64,000 nucleotides of DNA, from positions 1-64,000 of the forward strand of contig JBCBBJ010000011.1 in assembly GCA_038531745.1 (NCBI GenBank). The letters run 5' to 3'. The position numbers and the translations under genes are program-made. Under the pieces are notes generated by a model. The model worked only from the letters and a program-made list of their open reading frames with translations, did not search any database and was not told where the DNA came from. Position 1 is the stretch's first letter; every line of letters begins with the position of its first letter. This document shows, in pieces, positions 35,385-44,874 of the stretch. This DNA is from CALLPQ01 sp038531745 (GTDB lineage Bacteria > Pseudomonadota > Alphaproteobacteria > Caulobacterales > Parvularculaceae).

Positions 35385-36340
35385 ACTGAACTCCGCAGCC
35401 GGCCGCCATTGGGGGCGGGCTGCCTAATTGGGTTTGCTGACATCTTCTCTGGGGCAACACGGTGCCATGAAACGCCAACCCGGCTTGGGCTGGCGTCAAA
35501 CAGACGCGGATTGCCGGGTCCTGGATGCGCGCAATCGCGCGGAACATCGCAAGGCCCGGATCATTTTCCGGAAGGTGTGCTGGCGCAAGAGGCGACATCA
35601 GCGTTTCTTTTTCGTGCTGTCTCAACCGGTGACCGGGCAGACAGCGGGTTAAACGGCCGGGACGCGAACGCCCCTGTTATGCGGCGAGAAAAAAGACATT
35701 GCCGCGATGCATGTGTCCCAGCGGAGGCTGCGTGCGCACAGTATATTGACCATCGCAGATGGCGTGCTGTGGGCCGGTATAACCGGCAAAGCGGCGGGGA
35801 AACTACGTTCCGTCTTATCCGCGTCGGCAAAAGGGACAGCCGACAAATTCTTTGATCGCGCACGTTGCACCGAGAGGGTGCCCGTTTGTGACCGCGTGTG
35901 CCAGATTTGCACAATTTGGTTAACGAACTGCATAATCACAGCTCTTATCGTGCTTATGCCCCATCTGGTCAGATGTGAGAAGCCTTTTTTGTTCTCAGAT
36001 GCCTGCGCCTGGTTTTGGCACCTTTAGGAAGTGCCGTCTGTTGAAAACGAGATCGGGCTGCTGGCCGAAATGGCCCTTAAGGACAGTGAAAACTCTGCTA
36101 GTCTGCAACGCTCGATTCGCTCGTTGTTAACGCGGTATTAACACCGTTGAAAAAGAAATAAGGATCATTAAAACCGCGCGAGGTTTCAGCGTGGGATTGC
36201 GTGGTTATCCTGCCCTAACTGACCAGATTGGCCGTTTTCACTTTTATAGTTGGTTTTGTACCTTAGCCATGATGCTGTGTTTTCATCACCAAGCCGTAGA
36301 CGCCTTTCCTAGGAGCGGTCGCGCCCTCGTGCGGGGTGTG
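35385..36340. other. rne leader and amidase promoter region
   Basis: This gap of about 950 bp has no gene I can support. Several overlapping frames exist in all directions and lack known families. It should contain the rne leader, which is long and regulatory in known species. It also holds a perfect CtrA box (36127-36142) in the amidase promoter. AT-rich sequence around 35910-35950 is a likely promoter region. Confidence 0.6.
36127..36142 (+). promoter_or_regulatory. CtrA box upstream of the amidase
   Basis: TTAACGCGGTATTAAC is an exact TTAA-N7-TTAAC match. If it overlaps the -35 region, transcription would start around 36165, before the amidase start codon. Confidence 0.75.
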
Positions 36341-38023
36341 ATGCGGCTTTCGGTGCTTTTGGTCGGCCTCCTGGCGATGACGTTTGGCGCCGGAGCAACG
36401 GAGCTTCTGGGTCTGCGCTTTGGGCCCGACGGCGACAAGACCCGCATTGTCTTTGATCTAGTGGGCGCGCCGCGTTTTCAGCTCACTGGCGATACTCAAG
36501 GCGAAGGGCGCCTGATCTTCACATTTTCGGATATGAGCACCGGTCCGACGGGGATCAATGGCTTCAAAGGCAAGGGATTGGTGGCAACCTATGCCTACAT
36601 CCCGGACGGCCCGCGCCAGACCCGTTTTATTCTAACGCTCAAACGTACTGCCAAAATTGCTGACCTTTTCACGCTTGAGCCAAAGGGTGCGGTGAAAAAG
36701 CATCGACTGGTGATTGACCTTGCGGCCGCCGACAAGGCGGCTTTTTTGGCATCGTTACCGGTTAACCGGCGCGTTGAGCCGCCATCAGGTCCCGGCACAA
36801 CGTCAATTACAAGCGCCCTGCCAGCATCCAAACAATTATCCAAACAGGCATCCAAACAGGCGCCATCGAAGAGCGCCCCTGATTCGCAAACTGGCGCGCA
36901 ATCAGGCCCGCAAGAGGATCGGCTCGGGGCTTTCCTCGCCAGCGATGCCGTAACCGGTGTCGAAAAAGAGCCAAATGCGCCGCCGCAACAGCGTGACCAG
37001 ACATCGACGCAAAAATCAGCGCGTCAGCCCGTCCTGACCAACCGCGCAGTGGATGCGCGTCCAGAAGCATCTGCGCCCGCCGCGTCTGCGGCTCGATTTG
37101 GCGGGACAAGGCTTACCGCCTTTGACGCACCGCGCCTGAAGCCCATCGCCCGGCGAGACGATCCCCAAACCGCCGCCCGGCTTGGGCGGATGGCCACGCC
37201 CGCAGCCAGGTCACAGCCATCGCGCTTGCCCAGCACGGCTCTGCCCAAACGTCGCAAGGCAAAGCGAGGGAAAAAAGCAAAACCCCAAGAGTTGATCACC
37301 ATCGTTCTGGATCCCGGCCATGGCGGGAGCCATCCCGGTGCCATCGGTCTTGGCGGTACCTATGAAAAAACCGTCAACCTGCAAGCGGCGAAAATCCTGT
37401 CAAAACTTCTCACAGATACCGGGCGTTATCGGGTCCTCCTTACCCGTAGCGATGACACGAAGGTTGAGTTGGATCAGCGGGCCGATATTGCCCACGCCAA
37501 TAATGCAAAGCTCTTTTTGTCGATCCATGCCGATGGCAATGACAACCGCTCCTTGCGGGGAAGCTCGGTCTATACCCTCTCGGATGAGGGCAAAAAACGC
37601 TCCGTTGCTGAGGCGCGTGAGCGCGATGATTATCAGATTGCCGATGCCTCCATGTCTGAGTTTTCGCCCGTTCTGGGCAATATTTTGTTCGATGTGACCC
37701 AGAAAGAGTTTGACCGGGAAAGTCGAATTTTCGCCGATCTTTTGCTTGCGCGGTTGAAAGGCGTGACCCCTCTGATCAAAAATGCCAAACGGTCCGAGGA
37801 CCTGAAGGTCTTGTTACGTCCTGATTTGCCAGCTGTGCTCCTGGAGATGGCCTTTATTTCTAACCGGGAGGATGAGGCCAATCTGATCAACCCAAAATGG
37901 CAACGCCGCACCATGAAGGCGGTGGCCCGGGCGATCGATGATTATTTTGAGCAAAGCGCGTTGACGGCCACCGCACGCACGGTTGCTCCCCAGGGCGCAG
38001 CTGTTTCCGGCAGTTTCCAATAG
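36341..38023 (+). CDS. amiC: N-acetylmuramoyl-L-alanine amidase (AmiC-type)
   Basis: This zinc amidase cleaves stem peptides from septal peptidoglycan and helps daughter cells separate. From the ATG at 36341 (560 aa) a signal peptide (MRLSVLLVGLLAMTFGAGA) precedes an AMIN domain (about 25-125). A long low-complexity linker (about 150-310) and the Amidase_3 domain follow. Ligand motifs are DPGHGG, GTYEKTVNL, LSIHADG, and the catalytic Glu in LLEMAFISN. An upstream GTG at 36191 extends the frame by 50 residues and cannot be excluded. A perfect CtrA box is upstream. It is 146 bp before PBP1A. Confidence 0.9.
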   Translation: MRLSVLLVGLLAMTFGAGATELLGLRFGPDGDKTRIVFDLVGAPRFQLTGDTQGEGRLIFTFSDMSTGPTGINGFKGKGLVATYAYIPDGPRQTRFILTLKRTAKIADLFTLEPKGAVKKHRLVIDLAAADKAAFLASLPVNRRVEPPSGPGTTSITSALPASKQLSKQASKQAPSKSAPDSQTGAQSGPQEDRLGAFLASDAVTGVEKEPNAPPQQRDQTSTQKSARQPVLTNRAVDARPEASAPAASAARFGGTRLTAFDAPRLKPIARRDDPQTAARLGRMATPAARSQPSRLPSTALPKRRKAKRGKKAKPQELITIVLDPGHGGSHPGAIGLGGTYEKTVNLQAAKILSKLLTDTGRYRVLLTRSDDTKVELDQRADIAHANNAKLFLSIHADGNDNRSLRGSSVYTLSDEGKKRSVAEARERDDYQIADASMSEFSPVLGNILFDVTQKEFDRESRIFADLLLARLKGVTPLIKNAKRSEDLKVLLRPDLPAVLLEMAFISNREDEANLINPKWQRRTMKAVARAIDDYFEQSALTATARTVAPQGAAVSGSFQ

Positions 38024-38169
38024 GCTTGTTCTCTTTTTGGGGCCCGCTTGCGTAACCGAGCGTGGCCTTTCGAATACGGCCCGATGAAATTCCGGCAACC
38101 ACAGCAAACCGCCTTGGAAGTGCCGATTTTCTAAGTTACCGCTTATAGTGCCGAATTCGCGCCGATCCG

Positions 38170-40827
38170 ATGGAAAGTCCCATGACCCGTTCGACCCGCA
38201 CATCCCCAACGATTTCCGCCCCAAGCGATAAGATCGCGCCCACATCTTCCTATCAGTTTGATGATGATTTTGCCGCTGATGCGCGCACACCGGCACCGCG
38301 CAAAAAATCCGGCGGGATGTTTTTTCTCAAATTTTTGGGTCTGACCTTTGGTCTCGGCATTGTGGCCCTGGTCGGTTTTGGTGCCTACGCATTCTGGTAC
38401 ATGACCAACCTTGCTGAGGATGTGCCGAGCCACGAAGTGCTTGCCGATTACGAGCCGCCAGTGACAACCCGGGTTTATGGCGGCGACGGGTCGCTCGTGG
38501 CGGAGTTTGCCACAGAAAGCCGTTTGTTCGTGCCCATTGAGGCGATCCCCGACCATGTGAAAAATGCGTTCATCTCGGCGGAAGATCAAAACTTCTACAC
38601 CCATGACGGTCTTGACTACCGCTCAATTGTCCGTGGCATGATCATCCAGAATGCGTTGAACAAGCTGCGTGGGCGCGGGCGCCGCCTGATCGGGGCCTCA
38701 ACCATTACCCAGCAGGTTGCCAAAAACTTCCTACTTACCGCGGATACGACAATCGATCGTAAACTGAAGGAATGGATTGTTGCCCGGCGGATTGAAGAGA
38801 CATTCACGAAAGACAAAATCCTCGAGCTTTATCTCAATGAGATTTATCTTGGAAACCGCGCCTACGGCGTGGCGGCGGCGGCGCTTAACTATTTTGACAA
38901 ACCGCTCGGTGAACTGACGATTCAAGAAGCAGCCTATCTCGCTGCTATTCCTAAAGGGCCCAGCAACTATCATCCCATCACCAAACGCGATCGCGCGGTG
39001 GAGCGGCGCAACTGGGTTATTGGGCGTATGCTTGCAGACGAGCATGTTGATGACGAGACGGCTCGTCTCGCGCAAGAAAGTGAGCTTGGTGCCAAGATTG
39101 CCCCGCCGCTGGGCGCGCGCGATTGGACCAGCCAGTATTTTGCCGAACAGGTGAGGAAAGAAATTACCGCTCTATACGGCAGCGATGCGCTTTATGATGG
39201 CGGGCTTGCGGTGCGAACAACGGTTGACCCCCATTTGCAGCGCACCGCGGGCAACGCTTTGCGCAAATGGCTGATCGCCTATGATATGCGCCATGGCTGG
39301 CGCGGTGCCATGGCAAGCATGCCGATTACGGATGATTGGGCCATTGGCCTTGCGGAAAAAGCCAAAGTGCTCACGGATGAAAAAGTGATCGGTAATGATC
39401 TCGCCCCGTGGGCTGTTGCAGTTGTGCTCTCGACCTCTGACAAAGAGGCATCAATCGGTTTGGTTGACGGGCGGGAGGTGACCATGCCGCTTGCCGCAGC
39501 CCGGTGGGCCCGCCCCTATGAAAGCGCCAATAAACAAGGCGCTTTCCCCACTGATCTCGGCGATGTGCTTTCACCTGGCGATATTATTTTTGCTGAACCG
39601 GCCACCACCGCACCCGCCAAGCCAGAAGAGCCCGAGGGCGAGACGATTGACCTGCCCGATGGCGCCTATGCGTTGCGGCAGGTGCCAGCCATCAATGGTG
39701 GCTTTATTGCCGTTGATCCGCATACGGGCCGTGTGCTCGCGCTAGTCGGCGGTTTTTCCTTTCAGCTGTCGGAATTCAACCGGGCAGTGCAAGCGTTGCG
39801 TCAGCCGGGCTCCACCTTCAAACCTTTTGTGTATTCTTTGGCACTGGACAGTGGCTACACACCCGCCTCCGTCGTGCTGGATGCGCCCTTTGTGGCGCCA
39901 GCGTTTGGCGATAAATGGTGGAAACCCGGCAATTATATTGAGGGGCGTTTTAATGGCCCCAGTACGTTGCGCCACGGCATTGAAAAATCTCGTAACACCA
40001 TGACCGCCCGCCTCGCCCAGGATTTGGGGATCGGCCCCATTATGGATTATGTGGACCGCTTTGAGCTTAGCGATAACATGCCGCGCGAATTGGCAATTTC
40101 CCTCGGCTCTGGGGAGACAACGCTGATGCGGCTCACAACGGCCTATGCGATCTTTGTGAATGGCGGCAAGAAAATCGATCCGGTTTTAATCGACCGGGTG
40201 CAAGACCGCAGCGGCACCACGATTTACCGCCGCGATGACCGAGACTGTGAAGGGTGCAAGGCTGACCAGTGGGAAGAACAGACCGAACCACAGCTTTCAG
40301 ATAACCGCCCTCAGCTCGTTGATCCGCGTACCGCTTATCAGATGGTCTCCATGCTTGAAGGTGTCGTCACACGCGGCACCGGCCGTTCTATTGGGCGGAT
40401 GCTTGATAAACCGGTTGCCGGTAAAACCGGAACAACCAATGATTATAAGGACGCCTGGTTCGTCGGCTTTTCACCTGACCTCGCGGCTGGTGTCTATGTG
40501 GGCTTTGATTTACCGCGCACCCTCGGTGTGGGAGAGGCGGGGGGTAAGGTGGCTGCCCCCATTTTCGGAGAATTCATGGCCGAGGCTCTGAAAGATGAAG
40601 CGGCAATCCCGTTTCGGGTACCGTCCGGCGTTCGCCTCGTCCGGATCAACGCCGCGACGGGGCTTCCTGCCCGGTTTGGTGACCGCGATGTGGTTCTCGA
40701 AGTTTTCAAGGCTGAAGACGATATTCAGAACCAGCGTGTCCTTGATGGCAATACGCTTGATCCTTTGAGCGGTGCGCCGGGCCTTACCGAGGCGGATGAA
40801 CTCGAAGATCTGGGCGGCGTTTACTGA
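38170..40827 (+). CDS. mrcA: Penicillin-binding protein 1A
   Basis: This 885-aa bifunctional enzyme polymerises glycan strands and cross-links peptides. A cytoplasmic head (about 45 residues) leads to a membrane helix (about 50-78). The GT51 domain contains EDQNFYTHDG (about 138) and ASTITQQVAKN. An OB-like insert (about 400-480) precedes the transpeptidase domain with active-site Ser548 in GSTFK, the KSRN motif, and KTGTT near 752. In many relatives prfB follows; here a DUF4105 gene converges on it with a 7-bp overlap. Confidence 0.96.
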   Translation: MESPMTRSTRTSPTISAPSDKIAPTSSYQFDDDFAADARTPAPRKKSGGMFFLKFLGLTFGLGIVALVGFGAYAFWYMTNLAEDVPSHEVLADYEPPVTTRVYGGDGSLVAEFATESRLFVPIEAIPDHVKNAFISAEDQNFYTHDGLDYRSIVRGMIIQNALNKLRGRGRRLIGASTITQQVAKNFLLTADTTIDRKLKEWIVARRIEETFTKDKILELYLNEIYLGNRAYGVAAAALNYFDKPLGELTIQEAAYLAAIPKGPSNYHPITKRDRAVERRNWVIGRMLADEHVDDETARLAQESELGAKIAPPLGARDWTSQYFAEQVRKEITALYGSDALYDGGLAVRTTVDPHLQRTAGNALRKWLIAYDMRHGWRGAMASMPITDDWAIGLAEKAKVLTDEKVIGNDLAPWAVAVVLSTSDKEASIGLVDGREVTMPLAAARWARPYESANKQGAFPTDLGDVLSPGDIIFAEPATTAPAKPEEPEGETIDLPDGAYALRQVPAINGGFIAVDPHTGRVLALVGGFSFQLSEFNRAVQALRQPGSTFKPFVYSLALDSGYTPASVVLDAPFVAPAFGDKWWKPGNYIEGRFNGPSTLRHGIEKSRNTMTARLAQDLGIGPIMDYVDRFELSDNMPRELAISLGSGETTLMRLTTAYAIFVNGGKKIDPVLIDRVQDRSGTTIYRRDDRDCEGCKADQWEEQTEPQLSDNRPQLVDPRTAYQMVSMLEGVVTRGTGRSIGRMLDKPVAGKTGTTNDYKDAWFVGFSPDLAAGVYVGFDLPRTLGVGEAGGKVAAPIFGEFMAEALKDEAAIPFRVPSGVRLVRINAATGLPARFGDRDVVLEVFKAEDDIQNQRVLDGNTLDPLSGAPGLTEADELEDLGGVY

Positions 40828-41756
40828 GGGTGTGGCGTTCGCTGCGCGCGCCAAGCTTGGGCAAAATGATCATTCCGAACAGTAGCCTTCACCAGAGATT
40901 GGATATCTGAGCGTGCCTTTAACGCAGCGAAAGATTCACCCTCGCTGCCCACATAACCAAGGTCGTGGAGCCATTTACCGGACTTGCCCGTCAACACCCA
41001 AGACCGGTGCCAGGGTAGTGCTTTGGGAAACGCCTCATTCACGACTTTGGCGAGTTCGTTCGTGCAGTTTGAGTGGAGCGTATTATAAAAACGCGGCTTT
41101 TTGGCGAGGGCGTTGGTGCGTTTCACGAAATGGTCAAAGATCAGCATCGCCTGTTCGTGCGTCAGATTTAGTTTGTAGGCGAACAGTTGATGGTCAAGCT
41201 TGACGGCAATTCGCGAGAGCACGTCTTTTTCTGTTGACCACACATAAGACAGTTCATAGGCGCGCAGCGCGCCGAGGAGTGCAGAATAGGGTTCACCGGC
41301 TTCTTTTCTGGCCTCAACCGATACGCTGATGGTGCGGGGCGCTTGTGTTCCGTCATCAAAAACAAACGATAAGAGGCTATGGGCAAAAACCGGATTGCCA
41401 CCAAACGGCTCAATAAAAAACCATACCGCCGATAAATCCTCCGCCTTCACCGTAATATCGGCCCAGTCTTTGCGCAGCGCCTCATCGGGCGCTGCATATT
41501 CCCAGCGGCGCAAGTTTTTTAAGTGATATGTAAAGGGCGTAACTTCCTCGAACACAGCCGTTTGGGCGAGGGCTGGTGACCATTTCCGGTCACCCTTCGG
41601 TGTACTGAACACAATAAGACCGCCAAGCATGACGCTGGCGGCAACCGCAATCAGGAAAAGGCTTTGGATCATCCGATTTCGGCTCATGGTTCGGGTCACG
41701 CGGTAGCGACAAAAAACCGGAGAGCAATTCCTATTGTCTGAACAGACAATGTGCAC
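40821..41756 (-). CDS. DUF4105 (Lnb-like) membrane protein
   Basis: The 311-aa protein has a membrane helix (about 30-50) and a DUF4105 region with FIEPFGGNPVFAHSLLSFVF and FYNTLHSNCTNEL, whose NCT cysteine is conserved in the family. Some DUF4105 proteins (Lnb) are proposed lipoprotein N-acyltransferases. I start at the GTG at 41756, which has GGGAGGA seven bases upstream; a Met 23 codons later is possible. A role in envelope lipoprotein maturation is an inference from the family. Confidence 0.8.
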   Translation of the reverse strand: MHIVCSDNRNCSPVFCRYRVTRTMSRNRMIQSLFLIAVAASVMLGGLIVFSTPKGDRKWSPALAQTAVFEEVTPFTYHLKNLRRWEYAAPDEALRKDWADITVKAEDLSAVWFFIEPFGGNPVFAHSLLSFVFDDGTQAPRTISVSVEARKEAGEPYSALLGALRAYELSYVWSTEKDVLSRIAVKLDHQLFAYKLNLTHEQAMLIFDHFVKRTNALAKKPRFYNTLHSNCTNELAKVVNEAFPKALPWHRSWVLTGKSGKWLHDLGYVGSEGESFAALKARSDIQSLVKATVRNDHFAQAWRAQRTPHPQ

Positions 41757-41846
41757 ACGCTGATCCTCCCACGATGCTTCTACGCCGGGGGTCGGTCAGG
41801 ACGCAACACCAATGCCGCGCACCGGGGGGAACAACAGCAACAACCC

Positions 41847-42806
41847 CTATGGCGTTGGCAATTCCGGCGCTGCGGTTTGACTTAAGGCCTCTTTATTGAG
41901 GGCCAGCATTGCTTTTTGCAGTTTTTCAAAGGCGCGCACCTCAATCTGACGAACCCGCTCGCGCGAAACGCCATATTCCTGGGATAGCGCTTCCAGAGTT
42001 GAAGGATTTTCCTTCAGCCGCCGCTCGGTGATAATGCGCTGCTCACGCTCATTCAAATTGCCCAGGGCTTCGCTTAACAAATCCATGCGCATGTCATGCT
42101 CGTCTTCGCGGGCCAAATAGGTTTCGGCGTTGACTGCATTGTCATCAACCAGCCAGTCCTGCCATTCGCCGCCCTCGCCATCATTCCGCATGGGCGCGTT
42201 CAACGAGGTTTCCGGGCCCGACATGCGCCGGTTCATGGAAACAACATCGTCATTGGTCACGCCCAGCTTGGTGGCGATATGTTCCACTTGATCGGGATGC
42301 AAATCGCCATCGTCGACAGCATCAATCTGGCTCTTCATCTTGCGCAGATTAAAGAACAGCTTTTTCTGGGCTGCCGTGGTGCCAATTTTGACAAGGCTCC
42401 ATGACCGTAAGACATATTCCTGGATGGAGGCGCGAATCCACCACATGGCGTAGGTGGCAAGGCGAAAGCCCTTTTCCGGATCAAATTTGCGGACCGCTTG
42501 CATCAGGCCTACATTCCCTTCAGAGATCACTTCCCCGATGGGCAGGCCATAGCCGCGATAACCCATGGCAATTTTTGCCACCAGACGCAGGTGCGAGGTG
42601 ATAAGTTTATGGGCCGCATTGGCATCCTCATGCTCGGCAAACCGGCGCGCGAGCATGTATTCCTCATCCTTCGCCAGCATGGGGAATTTTCGGATTTCGG
42701 TTAGATAACGGCTCAAACTGCCCTCCGGCGTTACCGCCGTGGGCAGGGTGTCCGTCGCGGTTTTTTTCGCTACCGCGTTGCTTTTCTTTACTAAATCATT
42801 CGCCAT
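41847..42806 (-). CDS. rpoH: RNA polymerase sigma-32 factor
   Basis: The 319-aa heat-shock sigma factor has region 2 (LITSHLRLVAKIAMGYRGYGLPIGEVISEGNVGLMQAVRKFDPEKGFRLATYAMWWIRASIQEYVLRSWSLVK in order) and the RpoH-specific box QKKLFFNLRK. Region 4 carries the helix-turn-helix TLEALSQEYGVSRERVRQIEVRAFEKL. It directs chaperone and protease genes. rluD lies upstream on the same strand but a divergent PEP-CTERM-like gene separates them. A small palindrome sits 41 bp before the start codon. Confidence 0.96.
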   Translation of the reverse strand: MANDLVKKSNAVAKKTATDTLPTAVTPEGSLSRYLTEIRKFPMLAKDEEYMLARRFAEHEDANAAHKLITSHLRLVAKIAMGYRGYGLPIGEVISEGNVGLMQAVRKFDPEKGFRLATYAMWWIRASIQEYVLRSWSLVKIGTTAAQKKLFFNLRKMKSQIDAVDDGDLHPDQVEHIATKLGVTNDDVVSMNRRMSGPETSLNAPMRNDGEGGEWQDWLVDDNAVNAETYLAREDEHDMRMDLLSEALGNLNEREQRIITERRLKENPSTLEALSQEYGVSRERVRQIEVRAFEKLQKAMLALNKEALSQTAAPELPTP

Positions 42807-42846
42807 GAGGAAATTCCCACCAGATTTTTGCCGGTCTTCGCGACTG

Positions 42847-42862
42847 ACTTACCTATGTAAGT
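42847..42862. promoter_or_regulatory. Palindrome in the rpoH promoter region
   Basis: ACTTACCTATGTAAGT is a perfect 6-bp inverted repeat with a 4-nt spacer, 41 bp upstream of the rpoH start codon. It could be an operator or a small hairpin in the leader. No known regulator is assigned. Confidence 0.4.
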
Positions 42863-42964
42863 ACATTTAATCTGGTTCCAAGGTTCATATGCCGACTTCA
42901 CAAACCCTTGACCGCCGGAAATCCGTGCCAGATGGGCATGCGTCACCGGCACATTGATACGATG

Positions 42965-42980
42965 TTAACGCCCTATTAAC
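42965..42980 (+). promoter_or_regulatory. CtrA box upstream of the PEP-CTERM-like gene
   Basis: TTAACGCCCTATTAAC is an exact TTAA-N7-TTAAC match, 66 bp before the plus-strand gene at 43046 and 159 bp before rpoH on the other strand. Confidence 0.75.
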
Positions 42981-43045
42981 TCTCAATCTTTCCAAAACCT
43001 TAAGGCCCCGTCTGCGATAACCGTAAAGAATGAGAGGGTCTGGAA

Positions 43046-43768
43046 ATGGCGTTTTTGACGAAAACAAGAGGGAAGATTGGCGCGCGGGTGCTGGCGGCTT
43101 GCCTAAGCATTGGTATGGCGGGGACCATGGTGGCCCCGGTATCGGCGGAAAGTGCGACGTTTGTCACGCCCGTGACCAATGGCGATCCTGTGACGTTATT
43201 GATGGCTGGGAACAATGCCGGTGTTGTTACCACGCCGGGGCAAAGCATTGGCGTTCTTCTGAGTCAGCCCTTTGCCACTTTCGCGTCAAATGGTTTTACG
43301 CCGATTAACAACAGCGTCTCTTTGGCGTTCTTTACCGATATCGGTGTTTCGGTCGGTAATATTGCCTTTGGGCGATTGGAAAACGGTATCTTTCAGTCTT
43401 ATCACAATCGAAACTTCTCTACAGGGTCTGGGGGTGTAGAGATCGATTTCAATTTTCTCGCGTTTGTAGGGTGCGGGGTCAATGATGGCTGTAACTATTT
43501 TCAGGTAACAACCACGAGCAATCCCGGCGGGAGTTCTACAATCTTTTTGGACTCGGCGAATTTTAACGGCGTTGAGCTATCGCAATTGGTTGCGGCATCT
43601 ACGCCCGAACCGCAAATCTGGGTCCTGATGATTGCGGCGTTTGCGGCGATGGGTTGGCAGTTAAAACGCCGCCGTGCCGGTGCCGATCAAAAGTCTAGTG
43701 CGCAAGAAACAAACGGGGTGCCAGGGTTACCGGTGAATAGCGTTTCTGATGCAGCACCATTGGCCTGA
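43046..43768 (+). CDS. Secreted PEP-CTERM-like protein
   Basis: The 240-aa protein has a signal peptide (about residues 15-36, VAPVSAES) and a Ser/Asn/Gly-rich beta-type body with one Cys pair in VGCGVNDGCNYF. The C-terminal sorting signal reads TPEPQIWVLMIAAFAAMGWQLKRRR: a PEP motif, a membrane helix, and a basic patch. Such signals are recognised by exosortases in EPS-producing bacteria. Unusually about 35 residues follow the basic patch. It sits between rpoH and rluD, genes adjacent in many relatives, on the opposite strand, behind a perfect CtrA box. Confidence 0.8.
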   Translation: MAFLTKTRGKIGARVLAACLSIGMAGTMVAPVSAESATFVTPVTNGDPVTLLMAGNNAGVVTTPGQSIGVLLSQPFATFASNGFTPINNSVSLAFFTDIGVSVGNIAFGRLENGIFQSYHNRNFSTGSGGVEIDFNFLAFVGCGVNDGCNYFQVTTTSNPGGSSTIFLDSANFNGVELSQLVAASTPEPQIWVLMIAAFAAMGWQLKRRRAGADQKSSAQETNGVPGLPVNSVSDAAPLA

Positions 43769-43779
43769 CCGTCAGTCGC

Positions 43780-44814
43780 CTACAGCGTGCCGAGGGCGTC
43801 TATTAGCCTTTGCATGTCTTTTGGTAAGGGTGCGCAAAACGCCAAGGCTTCTTTTGAAATTGGATGGACAAAGCCCAAATCGCGGGCATGCAGGGCTTGG
43901 CGCTTAAACTGGCGCAGGGTTTTGCGGGCAGCGTCGGCGGCATCATCGCCCGGTTTTAGGCCGGCAAGACCGGGCCCGCGACCATAAACCGGATCGCCCA
44001 ACAGCGGCGCCCCCAAATGGTGCATATGAACACGGATCTGGTGGGTGCGCCCGGTTTCCAAGCGGCACTCGATGAGGCTGGCGAGCGGCTCCCCCGGCAT
44101 CCGGCCGCGATCACGCCCATAGGTTTCCAGTGTTCTATAGTGGGTGATCGCATGGCGGGCATCGGGCCGGGTTTCGGTGTCCCCGATCACCGCCATTTTT
44201 TTGCGGTCACGACTGTTCCGCCCAAGAAGTGTTTCCACCGTGCCCACACCGGGGCGCAACGCACCGGGGATGACCGCCAGATAGGCACGCTCGATATCGT
44301 GCTCTGCAAATAATGCCGCGAGGCCAAGATGCGCCTCATCATGTTTGGCCACCACCAACAGACCGGAGGTGTCCTTATCGATGCGGTGGACAATGCCCGG
44401 CCGTGCCACGCCGCCAATACCCGATAGGCTATCCCCGCAATGGGCAATGAGAGCATTGACGAGCGTGCCGTCGCTATTACCTGCGCCAGGGTGCACCACA
44501 AGCCCGGGCGCTTTGTTGATGACAATCAGATGCTCGTCCTCAAATACCACATCAAGTGGCAGGGGTTGCGCCGCGATTGTCGTGGGCATGGCCGCCGGTA
44601 TGGCCACGCAATAGGTTTGGCCGGTTTTAACCTTGGTCGAAGGGGCCAACACCGGCCCTTCATTCAGGCGGACGTGCCCGTCGGTGATCAAGGCTTGTAT
44701 CCGGGAACGGGTGAACTCTGCGCCGCGCGCCTGCAGCGCCTGCGTCAACCAGCGATCGAGACGCGTGCCCCGGTCATCGTCATCGGTTGTTAGGGTGTGG
44801 GTTTGGGCGGTCAT
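43780..44814 (-). CDS. rluD: 23S rRNA pseudouridine synthase RluD
   Basis: The 344-aa enzyme isomerises uridines in helix 69 of 23S rRNA. It has an N-terminal S4-like RNA-binding domain (LDRWLTQAL..FTRSRIQALITDGHVRLN) and the catalytic domain with HRIDKDTSGLLVVAK, whose Asp is the nucleophile. Further motifs are GRTHQIRVHM and LLGDPVYG. The order rluD-rpoH is common in alphaproteobacteria. Confidence 0.95.
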   Translation of the reverse strand: MTAQTHTLTTDDDDRGTRLDRWLTQALQARGAEFTRSRIQALITDGHVRLNEGPVLAPSTKVKTGQTYCVAIPAAMPTTIAAQPLPLDVVFEDEHLIVINKAPGLVVHPGAGNSDGTLVNALIAHCGDSLSGIGGVARPGIVHRIDKDTSGLLVVAKHDEAHLGLAALFAEHDIERAYLAVIPGALRPGVGTVETLLGRNSRDRKKMAVIGDTETRPDARHAITHYRTLETYGRDRGRMPGEPLASLIECRLETGRTHQIRVHMHHLGAPLLGDPVYGRGPGLAGLKPGDDAADAARKTLRQFKRQALHARDLGFVHPISKEALAFCAPLPKDMQRLIDALGTL

Positions 44815-44874
44815 GGCAATCTGTATTCGCGATCAACAGGATGTATTTGGCGGTCTGAGGAAACAGGGGAGCGA

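Noticed and set aside
35409..36027. Overlapping frames upstream of rne
   Set aside because: None has a recognisable domain or good ribosome site. The region is better explained as promoter and leader DNA.
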